Shown here one piece after another: positions 1 to 4,848 of a stretch of 8,235 bases of DNA. Location of the stretch: positions 1 through 8,235 of the forward strand of contig CAMDPJ010000098.1 of NCBI GenBank assembly GCA_945903925.1. The letters are read 5' to 3'. The translations under genes were made by a program, and so were the position numbers. Each line of letters starts with the position of its first letter. Within the stretch, counting starts at the first letter, position 1. The notes under the pieces were generated by a model. It was not told the DNA's origin and made no database searches. It saw nothing but the letters and a program-made list of their open reading frames with translations. Origin of the DNA: Chryseobacterium gleum. Lineage in GTDB: Bacteria; Bacteroidota; Bacteroidia; Flavobacteriales_C; GCA-002722245.

Positions 1-1
1 T

Positions 2-181
2 GAGATATTAAAAACAAATCCTAGCTCCTTCCAAGAAGAACCATATCTAAAAGAAAAAGGATTGTCCGCAAGATATTTAGTTGTTGGCATGTACAAAGTT
101 ATTTATGTCGTTAAAGGTAAAACCGTTATTATCACCGATGTATTTAACACTTATCAGCATCCGTCTGAGATGAATAAGTAG
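2..181 (+). CDS. RelE/ParE-family toxin, C-terminal part (runs off left edge)
   Basis: An open frame enters at base 2 and ends at TAG 179-181, giving 59 residues. Seen in the sequence: an N-P-x-S-F run, then P-Y-L-K-E-K-G-L-S-A-R, then Y-K-V-I-Y-V-V-K-G-K and a final I-I-T-D-V-F-N-T-Y-Q-H-P. This is the usual C-terminal layout of ParE/RelE toxins: an Arg in the central strand, a Y-[KR]-[IV]-x-Y strand, and a D-[VI]-[FW]-x-[TS]-[RY]-Q-x-P ending. Family members of about 95-105 aa are mRNA interferases or gyrase poisons, paired with a small DNA-binding antitoxin. The antitoxin and the start codon would lie left of the window. The fold assignment rests on the C-terminal pattern only. ParE cannot be separated from RelE here, so the target, gyrase or ribosome-bound mRNA, is open. 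Confidence 0.72.
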   Translation, partial: EILKTNPSSFQEEPYLKEKGLSARYLVVGMYKVIYVVKGKTVIITDVFNTYQHPSEMNK

Positions 182-207
182 TTCTGTTTTTAATCTCTCT
201 ATTATTA

Positions 208-414
208 TTAATTAAGCTTCACCGCAAAGAATTTCTGCACTTTTTCCGAAAGAGTATTCGTATCGGCATTCAAATAAACCTCTGCGCTTTCTATGCACTT
301 ATAGCCAGCCTGATACATCACCTTCGGAAGGTTATTCTTGTTCTCAATAGCCAGATATGTAAGCACACTCCACCGATTAAAGTGGGCGTGTACTTGTATT
401 AAATATTGTCTTCT
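208..414 (-). pseudogene. Tyrosine recombinase/integrase, C-terminal catalytic fragment
   Basis: Sixty-eight codons with no start codon of their own, ending at TAA 208-210. The fragment carries the last catalytic elements of a tyrosine recombinase. HFNR (residues 11-14) fits HxxR. AGYK (36-39) stands where GH is usual. Y47 in E-V-Y-L-N fits the nucleophile, 33 residues after the Arg, against about 32 in canonical enzymes. An amphipathic tail with K-V-Q-K-F-F follows. It aligns with the second recombinase fragment of this window (7568-7897) at R-x-S-V, L-x-x-V, G-x-K, S-x-E-x-Y and a final K-x-x-x-F. The N-terminal DNA-binding half and the first catalytic Arg are absent, so it should be inactive. 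It continues in frame from the TAG stop of Rhs fragment A with no gap, which points to a recombination scar rather than a normal gene end. Family call inferred from motifs. Confidence 0.6.
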
Positions 415-933
415 CTATTTCGGTGGACTTGCAAAGTAATACCATTTGGTAGTATCGGAACCTAAAGGCTTAGTCACGGCAGAATAGTCGTAAAGCGATG
501 ACCATGTGTCAACAATCTTATAAATACTATCCAATGATGTTTTAACTGGATGATACCTTACTGTGAAATAAAACTTTGATGTCGGGTCACCTGCAGATTT
601 ATAAATAAAGTAACATTCATCGAAGTAAACAGTGGTACCATGACTAAATTTTGTGTGACTTGAATTATACTGATAATTGAGTCTGGCTTCAGGTGTTTTG
701 TTTTCTTCCCAAGGGTCAACGCTCAAGAACTTCCCTATCTGCGGATTATAAATCCTAAATCCATAATCATAAGTAGAGCCACCACCTCCCATTCCTTCAT
801 CATCTTTCTCTTTTCCATTAAATCCATATCTGTAAGTCTCACTCATGAACTGTCTATCCTCAATAGCACCACCATAAGCCTGATAATCTGAACTCATCAA
901 TATCTCCGCTTCATAATGAGCATTTTCACTATT
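415..933 (-). pseudogene. Rhs fragment A: core domain plus short unrecognised C-terminal tip
   Basis: An open frame of 172 residues follows an in-frame TAA at 934-936. The only usable starts are TTG at 898-900 and the ATG next to it, both inside conserved Rhs sequence, so this is a 5'-truncated gene rather than a small complete one. Seen: S-S-D-Y-Q-A-Y-G-G (the usual DYYPFG strand), then Y-R-Y-G-F-N-G-K-E-K-D-D-E, then I-Y-N-P-Q-I-G-K-F-L-S-V-D-P. These are the signature of the Rhs repeat-associated core, the last part of the shell before the variable toxin tip. The usual W-S-P-Y-x-F-A-x-N-N-P-I segment that follows S-V-D-P is missing. The frame passes straight into about 95 residues rich in Tyr, Ser and Thr that I do not recognise. 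Either this is an unusual tip or the core was joined by deletion to unrelated sequence. It ends at TAG 415-417. Confidence 0.75.
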
Positions 934-944
934 TTAAAGAACTA
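929..944 (-). repeat. Short motif shared with the 5' edge of Rhs fragment C
   Basis: CTATTTTAAAGAACTA lies across the point where Rhs fragment A loses its reading frame. Nearly the same sequence, with three extra bases, occurs at 8132-8150 at the point where Rhs fragment C loses its frame. Both copies have the same orientation relative to the Rhs fragment. It could be a recombination boundary, a promoter-like element or a chance match in AT-rich DNA. Confidence 0.35.
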
Positions 945-963
945 CGATTTTAATATTCATTCT

Positions 964-981
964 TGTCGCTAATAAGCAACA
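964..981 (+). repeat. Left terminal repeat of the IS
   Basis: An 18-base near-palindrome, the left member of the terminal inverted repeat pair. The central GCTAATAAGC is self-complementary except at its middle. Confidence 0.65.
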
Positions 982-1011
982 TTGTGTTTTTAGTTTTTCA
1001 TTCTACTTTTG
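982..1011 (+). promoter_or_regulatory. Transposase promoter, Bacteroidota type (TTG-N19-TAnnTTTG)
   Basis: TTG at 982-984 is followed after exactly 19 bases by TACTTTTG (1004-1011). This is a full match to the -33/-7 consensus recognised by the Bacteroidota primary sigma factor. Transcription would start near 1018, about 20 bases before the ATG at 1039. The promoter abuts the inner edge of the left terminal repeat, so the element carries its own promoter. It also rules out the upstream TTG at 1009 as translation start, because that codon lies inside the -7 box. Confidence 0.7.
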
Positions 1012-1038
1012 CACTCCTTTTTTCAAACTAAACATTTT

Positions 1039-2322
1039 ATGGAAACTATTATCGAAAAGAAGAATCGTAGAAGTATTTCTACGCACATCAAAATTCTAAC
1101 CCGTATTGGTGCTTTGCCTGATGAATATAAAAACATCATTCATAGAAGCCAATTACATCGATATGAAAATGAAAGTACCGATAAACATATTGGTCATGAA
1201 TTAGCTCAACTTGTTGATGATAAAATTCAACTTATTAGAGATTTAAACAAACATCAAAATGCTGAGAAAGCTCTTCAAGCTTATATTAAACTTTACAATT
1301 CTTTGGCTTCAATTATTCATTCAGCAAAAGATATTAAATCTATTTTTCATAAAAACAGACATGCGGTCGTTGATGTCATTCAAGAAGTAAATGATGTAAT
1401 TGATATTGATGATGCTATTAAAGTCTTCAATATCTCTCGTCCTACTTTTCAAAATTGGTTTCAAGAAGTGAAGTTTAAGTGCTCTGATTCTTTCTTCAAG
1501 ATTTGCTGCAAATACAATCCTAATCAACTCACCAAACACGAAGTTGGAATCATTAAGAAAATGCTTACCGAGGAAAGGTTTAAATACTGGCCTGTAAATT
1601 CTATTGCCTTCTTTGCTCTCAGAAATAAATTACTTTCTGCTTGTGTTGGAACTTGGTATAAATACCGCATTCTTTTAGGTATCGCTCGTGCTTTACCTAA
1701 AAAGAAAAACAAGAAACACAAAAAAGGTATTCGTGCTGAAAAGCCAAATCAAATATGGCATGCCGACATTACTCAATTTAAAACTGTTGACGGAAAAATA
1801 AAATATATTTACTTCGTTATTGATAATTTCTCCCGTAAAATCCTTTCTTTCCGCATTCACAATTCTGTTTGCAAATTCGTAAGAAAAGATACTATCGTAG
1901 AAGCTTACAATAACGTGAAAAATAAAAATCAAAAGATTAAACTCATTCTTGACGGCGGTCCTGAAAACAACAATTATGTTATCAATGAATTTTGTCTTTC
2001 AACAAAGAATATTAAAAAACTCATTGCTCTTAAAGACATTGATTTTTCTAACTCTATGGTAGAGGCCACCAACTTTTTAATTAAGTATCGATACATCTAC
2101 ATCGACAGAATTAAGTTCGAAGATGATTTAATTAAAATGCTCCCTGTTTACATCGAAGATTTTAATTCTGTAAGACCTCATGGTCAGCTCAACGGTTTAA
2201 CTCCTGATGAAGTTTATGCTGGTACTAATCCTGATTCTATTTCTTACAATACTCAACTTTTAGAAGCTAAAGATTTTCGAATTAAACACAATCAAAATGT
2301 CCTCTGCAATCTCTGTGTTTAA
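1039..2322 (+). CDS. IS transposase, rve-type DDE integrase core
   Basis: A 427-aa transposase starting at ATG 1039. The frame is open from TTG 1009, but that codon overlaps the promoter. Residues about 1-150 are basic and helical, with a helix-turn-helix-like stretch near 127-142 (F-N-I-S-R-P-T-F-Q-N-W-F). A very basic linker follows at 221-232 (K-K-K-N-K-K-H-K-K). The catalytic core begins at Q-I-W-H-A-D-I-T. The DDE triad is best placed at D243 (W-H-A-D), D305 (I-L-D-G-G-P-E-N) and E342 (M-V-E-A), with 36 residues between the last two. The C-terminal R-P-H-G-Q-L-N-G-L-T-P-D-E-V-Y-A-G is typical of IS3-type transposases. It cuts the element ends and joins them to target DNA. It is one frame, not the orfA/orfB frameshift pair usual in IS3, so it is either an IS3 relative with a fused gene or an IS481-like member. 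It appears intact, with no stop or missing catalytic residue. Confidence 0.88.
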   Translation: METIIEKKNRRSISTHIKILTRIGALPDEYKNIIHRSQLHRYENESTDKHIGHELAQLVDDKIQLIRDLNKHQNAEKALQAYIKLYNSLASIIHSAKDIKSIFHKNRHAVVDVIQEVNDVIDIDDAIKVFNISRPTFQNWFQEVKFKCSDSFFKICCKYNPNQLTKHEVGIIKKMLTEERFKYWPVNSIAFFALRNKLLSACVGTWYKYRILLGIARALPKKKNKKHKKGIRAEKPNQIWHADITQFKTVDGKIKYIYFVIDNFSRKILSFRIHNSVCKFVRKDTIVEAYNNVKNKNQKIKLILDGGPENNNYVINEFCLSTKNIKKLIALKDIDFSNSMVEATNFLIKYRYIYIDRIKFEDDLIKMLPVYIEDFNSVRPHGQLNGLTPDEVYAGTNPDSISYNTQLLEAKDFRIKHNQNVLCNLCV

Positions 2323-2561
2323 ATCTCTTCACAAAATTGAATCAAATGAACATAAATCAAAATGTTCTGCGATAGCTATAAATATACTCCACTCTAAAAC
2401 CATTGATTTTTCGTTGCAATTATTTTTCTTTCCGCTTCTCTTTTTCAACTTGTCAATGAACTCTATTTTTTACTCTTTCAAATTTATATTTTTCTCTTTT
2501 CAATTCCGCACTTCCGACCTCAATTTTCAATCAACCTTCTGAAACCCTTATTTTCACTGAT
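2323..2561. other. 3' noncoding segment of the IS
   Basis: About 240 bp of T-rich sequence between the transposase stop and the right terminal repeat. It holds an open frame (2297-2542) that starts inside the transposase gene and is mostly Phe, Leu, Ile and Ser. I read that as a composition artefact of T-rich DNA. No terminator-like hairpin was seen. Confidence 0.5.
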
Positions 2562-2579
2562 TGTCGCTTATTAGCAACA
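2562..2579 (-). repeat. Right terminal repeat of the IS
   Basis: TGTCGCTTATTAGCAACA. Its complement reads TGTTGCTAATAAGCGACA, which matches the left repeat at 16 of 18 positions. It marks the right edge of the element. Confidence 0.65.
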
Positions 2580-2613
2580 CTTTCTTATAACTGTCTTGTG
2601 AAATGGGCGCTGG

Positions 2614-2721
2614 TCAATCTTCCTGCCAATTGATTATCAACGATGTATTTAGACATTTAGCTGCCATTTTTTCATAGTAGACATCATTACCGTAAGATTC
2701 TGACAGATATTTCTGCCAATA
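2614..2721 (-). pseudogene. Short coding-like remnant, unrecognised
   Basis: Thirty-five codons between two stops, with no start. The translation begins Y-W-Q-K-Y-L-S-E-S-Y-G-N-D and ends I-I-N-W-Q-E-D. Its composition is balanced and protein-like, unlike the other frames here, and it could be the C-terminal end of a decayed gene whose upstream part was lost. It sits immediately outside the right end of the IS. No family recognised. It may equally be a chance open stretch. Confidence 0.22.
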
Positions 2722-2781
2722 TCAAGCAATTCTTTAAGACAAATATTTGCATCTAGTAAATTGACTCTGTATTTTCACATC

Positions 2782-3198
2782 ATGCCACACAGAGCAATCA
2801 TACAAGCACAAAACTCTAACTCCTTTAAGGTGCTAAGTCGCATTTTAAGCCAATGGAACGATTTTATTAAAACAATTGAATCTTTCCCCATCGAACAACA
2901 AAAGACATTCTTAAACGAGCTAATAATCGACAACAAACTAATTGAACCATTCAGCACCCAAACTCCCCTATTCTATGTTTTAAATCCCGACATCATCACC
3001 CTAATGGATTTGAATCAGCCTTGCACACAAGTTTATGATTATATCGAAAAGAAATTATTTGAGTTGAATCACTGGGAAATCTATGCTTATAATTTTCGTG
3101 GTGATGATGAATATCCAGTTTATCTTTTTGTTAGCGATAAATCCAAAATATCGAATCATCTAAAAAAGAGAATCAGAAGACTACCAGCACCAATTTAA
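2782..3198 (+). CDS. Uncharacterised protein, about 138 aa
   Basis: ATG at 2782 gives 138 residues. The frame is open from TTG 2761, but nothing supports that start. I do not recognise the family. Seen: a soluble protein with no signal peptide or membrane segment and a helical N-terminal half (Q-W-N-D-F-I-K-T-I-E, then Q-Q-K-T-F-L-N-E-L). The central part is mixed (T-P-L-F-Y-V-L-N-P-D-I-I). The C-terminal half, Y-D-Y-I-E-K-K-L-F-E-L-N-H-W-E-I-Y, is followed by Y-P-V-Y-L-F-V-S-D and a basic tail K-K-R-I-R-R. It is the only complete plus-strand gene outside the IS and stands alone, with a convergent terminator directly behind it. Upstream, TTG (2737-2739), a 20-base gap and TATTTTCA (2769-2776) form a poor match to the Bacteroidota promoter. 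If real, it would give an almost leaderless transcript. Coding status is supported by length and balanced composition only. Confidence 0.6.
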   Translation: MPHRAIIQAQNSNSFKVLSRILSQWNDFIKTIESFPIEQQKTFLNELIIDNKLIEPFSTQTPLFYVLNPDIITLMDLNQPCTQVYDYIEKKLFELNHWEIYAYNFRGDDEYPVYLFVSDKSKISNHLKKRIRRLPAPI

Positions 3199-3215
3199 TC
3201 CGACCAACCACAAAC

Positions 3216-3248
3216 AAAAAAACACCGACTTCCGCCAGTGTCTTTTTT
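3216..3248. terminator. Probable bidirectional terminator between convergent genes
   Basis: An A-run (3216-3222) leads into ACAC (3222-3225). Twelve bases later come GTGT (3238-3241) and C-TTTTTT (3242-3248). The A- and T-runs extend the stem on both sides. It lies 18 bases after the stop of the plus-strand gene and 33 bases before the stop of the minus-strand gene at 3282. CACAAAC upstream and GTTTGTG downstream can form an outer stem. Confidence 0.55.
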
Positions 3249-3281
3249 CAATTCATTTTGGTTTGTGTTTAGCAGACCAAG

Positions 3282-3431
3282 TTATTTTGGAAGAGTGTCA
3301 ACCGAATTATCTTCTGGTTTGTTCTGTTCTTCTCCTTCATCTTTCTTCGCTTTTAATTTCTTTTTAAAAAGTGAATACAAATAAGCCAACCCCACTAAAA
3401 CCAATAATGGAAAGCCAATATGAACAGCCAT
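3282..3431 (-). CDS. Small single-pass membrane protein, unrecognised
   Basis: From ATG 3429-3431 this is a 49-aa protein. A GTG at 3486-3488, right after an in-frame TAA, would give 68 aa. I prefer the ATG because it places the hydrophobic segment at the N-terminus. Seen: one transmembrane stretch, H-I-G-F-P-L-L-V-L-V-G-L-A-Y-L-Y-S-L-F, then K-K-K-L-K-A-K-K, then an acidic and polar tail ending D-T-L-P-K. The positive residues after the helix suggest an N-out, C-in topology with a cytoplasmic charged tail. It follows the two-helix membrane protein (3532-3729) on the same strand, about 100 bp downstream, and may be co-transcribed with it. No function can be assigned. Coding status is moderately likely. 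Confidence 0.42.
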   Translation of the reverse strand: MAVHIGFPLLVLVGLAYLYSLFKKKLKAKKDEGEEQNKPEDNSVDTLPK

Positions 3432-3531
3432 CCATTCTTTATATGAATTATAAACAGCCAACGTTTCTACTATATATAATAACCGCACTTATCTATTCTT
3501 GTTTAATTTTTTTAAATAAAATGAATATGCT

Positions 3532-3729
3532 CTAATAAATTTTATTAGCTGCAAAAACTATCATAGTTATCCCACAAATGAATCCAAGAATTCCTAAAAC
3601 AATTAATAGAGACTTATATCTGCGTATATCTATAGTTGTTTTAATTCTTCCAAAGGCAATAAACAATCCAATTATTGCTACAAAAATCGTTGCCATTCCC
3701 AAAAAAACATCAAGCATATTATTAATCAT
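3532..3729 (-). CDS. Small two-helix membrane protein, candidate immunity protein
   Basis: ATG 3727-3729, 65 aa. There are two clear transmembrane segments: residues about 6-27 (L-D-V-F-L-G-M-A-T-I-F-V-A-I-I-G-L) and about 40-61 (S-L-L-I-V-L-G-I-L-G-F-I-C-G-I-T). A basic loop K-T-T-I-D-I-R-R-Y-K joins them. The start is 6 bp behind the stop of the gene end at 3736, the same spacing as between Rhs fragment B and its partner gene. Small membrane proteins directly behind polymorphic-toxin tips often give immunity against membrane-active or periplasmic toxins. That role is inferred from position only. A 17-base AT-rich palindrome (3532-3548) covers the stop codon and last residues. No family recognised. 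Confidence 0.55.
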   Translation of the reverse strand: MINNMLDVFLGMATIFVAIIGLFIAFGRIKTTIDIRRYKSLLIVLGILGFICGITMIVFAANKIY

Positions 3730-3735
3730 TTTAAT

Positions 3736-4053
3736 TTATTTAGTACCTGAATTTAACTTTTTATATTCATCAAATGAAATTAATGAACCATTTAAATCTG
3801 TGTAAATCAAAGGTATGGTTCCTCCCAAATTACTTTTTGTTCTTAGCGCTTCATAATTTCCTTGTAATTTCGATTGCTGACTAATCGATTCTTGCTGTTG
3901 CAAAAAGCTTTTAAAACTCGTTGTGGTTTTTCCAGTTGATTTCAAATGTGAGTTTGTGCTAGAAGGACTAGAATAAGCCACACTAGTAGCGTCTGCCACT
4001 GCTATTTCTGACTTATTGTCGCTTAAAAAGGGGGACAGACGTAACTTTTCCAT
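3736..4053 (-). pseudogene. Orphan C-terminal gene end with RAYT-derived start
   Basis: The frame reads 105 aa, but its first 8 codons (M-E-K-L-R-L-S-P) come from the left end of the RAYT element, whose terminal repeat ends at 4031. The native part therefore starts near 4030 and is about 97 residues. It is Ser/Thr/Gln-rich at first (S-S-P-S-S-T-N-S-H and F-L-Q-Q-Q-E-S-I-S-Q-Q-S). It ends in a more ordered stretch: G-G-T-I-P-L-I-Y-T-D-L-N-G-S-L-I-S-F-D-E-Y-K-K-L. I do not recognise it and see no Rhs core motif. Its place behind an Rhs unit on the same strand, and a membrane protein 6 bp downstream, suggest the tail of a displaced toxin tip, which is an inference. The ATG at 4051-4053 follows the RAYT stop codon directly, so the fragment could still be translated. 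Confidence 0.45.
4031..4044 (+). repeat. RAYT terminal inverted repeat, left
   Basis: GGGGACAGACGTAA. One of four exact copies in the window, the others being at 4761-4774, 7898-7911 and 8014-8027, two in each orientation. Confidence 0.85.
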
Positions 4054-4719
4054 TCATTTATTTTCTTTTTTTGGTCTTCCATTTTTTCTAAATGTAAATT
4101 TTTTGCCGCTTAGTTTCTCCATCTTCTTTATAAATTTAGCGTCACCTAGAGGTTTACCTATTTTAGTTCTTTTTCTAATATTATTGATCAATTCATCATC
4201 ACCCTTCTCTCGCAAATATTCCTTCCAATCATCTATCTCTAAATAATTAGTTACTGCATCTAACGTCATTTTTCCTTTTCCATTTAAGTGCTCTTTTACA
4301 CTCGACCATGAATAACCATCTATTCTTTGAACTATTCCTGCTCGAAGTGGATTTAACTCCACATAGCGCATTGCCTCATACAGGTGATCATTATCTAAAG
4401 CACAGGAGAAAAATCTTCCTTGCCATAAATGTCCGTGGGCACCTTTCTTCCTGTTAAAATACTGACTGTAACGCATGTGTGTGAATTTAAACAATTCGGC
4501 CAAACCCTTCTCTGTTGTTGGTTCTACTATGAAGTGAACATGGTTGCTCATTAAACACCATGCATATACTTTAACTTTAAATTGTTCTTTGTACTGCTTA
4601 AAAAACTCCAAATACTTTTCTCTATCAGCATCTTCCTCAAAGATGTCCATTCTAAAATTACCGCGTTGAGTTACATGATACGGAACTCCAATACATACTA
4701 TTCTTGCGGCTCTTGGCAT
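4054..4719 (-). CDS. REP-associated tyrosine transposase (Y1_Tnp / RAYT)
   Basis: ATG 4717-4719, 221 aa, the usual length for RAYT proteins. Seen in order: M-P-R-A-A-R, then Y-H-V-T-Q-R-G-N (residues 14-21), typical of the family. The HUH metal-binding pair is H60-V-H62 in S-N-H-V-H-F-I-V. G-H-L-W-Q-G-R-F-F-S (96-105) precedes R-Y-V-E-L-N-P-L-R-A-G, whose Tyr (Y119) sits where the catalytic Tyr of E. coli RAYT lies, four residues before N-P. The C-terminal G-K-P-L-G-D-A-K-F-I (the start of the family's tail domain) ends in the basic K-N-G-R-P-K-K, which probably contacts DNA. All expected catalytic residues are present and the frame is whole, so it is likely active or recently so. It nicks and rejoins single-stranded DNA at repeat-derived hairpins. 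The gene fills its element; the stop TGA is directly followed by ATG codons of the outward frame. Confidence 0.92.
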   Translation of the reverse strand: MPRAARIVCIGVPYHVTQRGNFRMDIFEEDADREKYLEFFKQYKEQFKVKVYAWCLMSNHVHFIVEPTTEKGLAELFKFTHMRYSQYFNRKKGAHGHLWQGRFFSCALDNDHLYEAMRYVELNPLRAGIVQRIDGYSWSSVKEHLNGKGKMTLDAVTNYLEIDDWKEYLREKGDDELINNIRKRTKIGKPLGDAKFIKKMEKLSGKKFTFRKNGRPKKENK

Positions 4720-4750
4720 TGCTTTTTACTTTTATTTTTTGCTAATATAA

Positions 4751-4758
4751 CAAATTTA
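4751..4758 (-). promoter_or_regulatory. Possible -7 box for the RAYT gene
   Basis: On the minus strand this reads TAAATTTG, an exact match to the Bacteroidota -7 element TAnnTTTG, 31 bases before the RAYT start codon and just inside the terminal repeat. No TTG is seen at the -33 position, so the promoter would be weak or need another factor. It overlaps the AAATTTA direct repeat at which the MITE deletion appears to have occurred. Confidence 0.4.
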
Positions 4759-4760
4759 AT

Positions 4761-4774
4761 TTACGTCTGTCCCC
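4761..4774 (-). repeat. RAYT terminal inverted repeat, right
   Basis: TTACGTCTGTCCCC, a perfect complement of the left terminal repeat at 4031-4044. Confidence 0.85.
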
Positions 4775-4804
4775 TGTTTAAAAGGCTTGAAGAGTCGAAA
4801 GACA

Positions 4805-4829
4805 ACGTAGGCAAAAATACAGCCTACGT
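4805..4829 (-). terminator. Perfect hairpin after the candidate immunity gene
   Basis: ACGTAGGC (4805-4812) and GCCTACGT (4822-4829) form a perfect 8-bp stem with a 9-base loop. It lies 20 bases behind the stop codon of the gene at 4849, so a terminator for the Rhs B operon is the simplest reading. On the minus strand the stem is followed by TGTCTTTC rather than a clean T-run, so termination may be weak, or the hairpin may protect the mRNA end. Confidence 0.45.
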
Positions 4830-4848
4830 CGAGCGGGGATGCTTTCTA

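Larger units (their letters stand above)
964..2579 (+). mobile_element. Insertion sequence with single rve/DDE transposase, about 1.6 kb
   Basis: The element is bounded by TGTCGCTAATAAGCAACA (964-981) and TGTCGCTTATTAGCAACA (2562-2579). These match as inverted repeats at 16 of 18 positions. Because each is itself nearly palindromic, they also match as direct repeats at 16 of 18. Outer ends read TG...CA, as in IS3-type and other rve-transposase elements. Inside are an exact Bacteroidota promoter, one transposase gene and about 240 bp of 3' noncoding DNA. I see no clean target-site duplication. The bases next to the ends are TCT on the left and CTT on the right. An alternative with TTCT on both sides would need the right end moved out by 2 bp. 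It probably inserted near the 5' edge of Rhs fragment A. The exact outer ends carry an uncertainty of a few bases. Confidence 0.75.
4031..4774 (-). mobile_element. RAYT (HUH/Y1) element with 14-bp terminal inverted repeats
   Basis: A 744-bp unit bounded by GGGGACAGACGTAA (4031-4044) and its exact complement TTACGTCTGTCCCC (4761-4774), containing one intact REP-associated tyrosine transposase gene. The flanks read CTTAAAAAG on the left and TGTTTAAAAGG on the right. Both contain TTAAAA, which may be target preference or a small duplication. Its left 108 bases and right 14 bases recur at 7898-8027 as a MITE, which independently confirms the ends. RAYT elements are related to IS200/IS605 and move single-stranded DNA through a transient 5'-phosphotyrosine link. 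Most known RAYTs are single-copy housekeeping-like genes linked to REP sequences, so one with a defined inverted-repeat frame and a deletion derivative is of interest. Confidence 0.82.

Noticed and set aside
415..417. Programmed TAG readthrough joining Rhs A to the recombinase tail
   Set aside because: No readthrough or recoding signal was seen, and the downstream part lacks the N-terminal half of a recombinase. A fused scar with a stop is simpler.
1321..1932. Three minus-strand frames across the transposase gene
   Set aside because: They lie antisense to a strong DDE transposase gene with all catalytic motifs, so they are shadows.
2297..2542. Open frame of 81 codons overlapping the transposase end
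   Set aside because: It starts inside the transposase gene, and the product is mostly Phe, Leu, Ile and Ser from T-rich DNA. No domain and no promoter were seen.
955..2590. Target-site duplication of the IS
   Set aside because: Bases next to the proposed ends do not match. A TTCT pair appears only if the right end is moved out by 2 bp, which breaks the repeat symmetry.
2580..2760. Continuation of Rhs fragment A on the far side of the IS
   Set aside because: No frame to the right of the IS shows Rhs repeat or core motifs, so the truncation of A is not explained by the IS alone.
3578..3805. Plus-strand frame opposite the two-helix membrane protein
   Set aside because: The minus-strand frame has two well-formed membrane segments and a sensible start. 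The plus frame is its complement.
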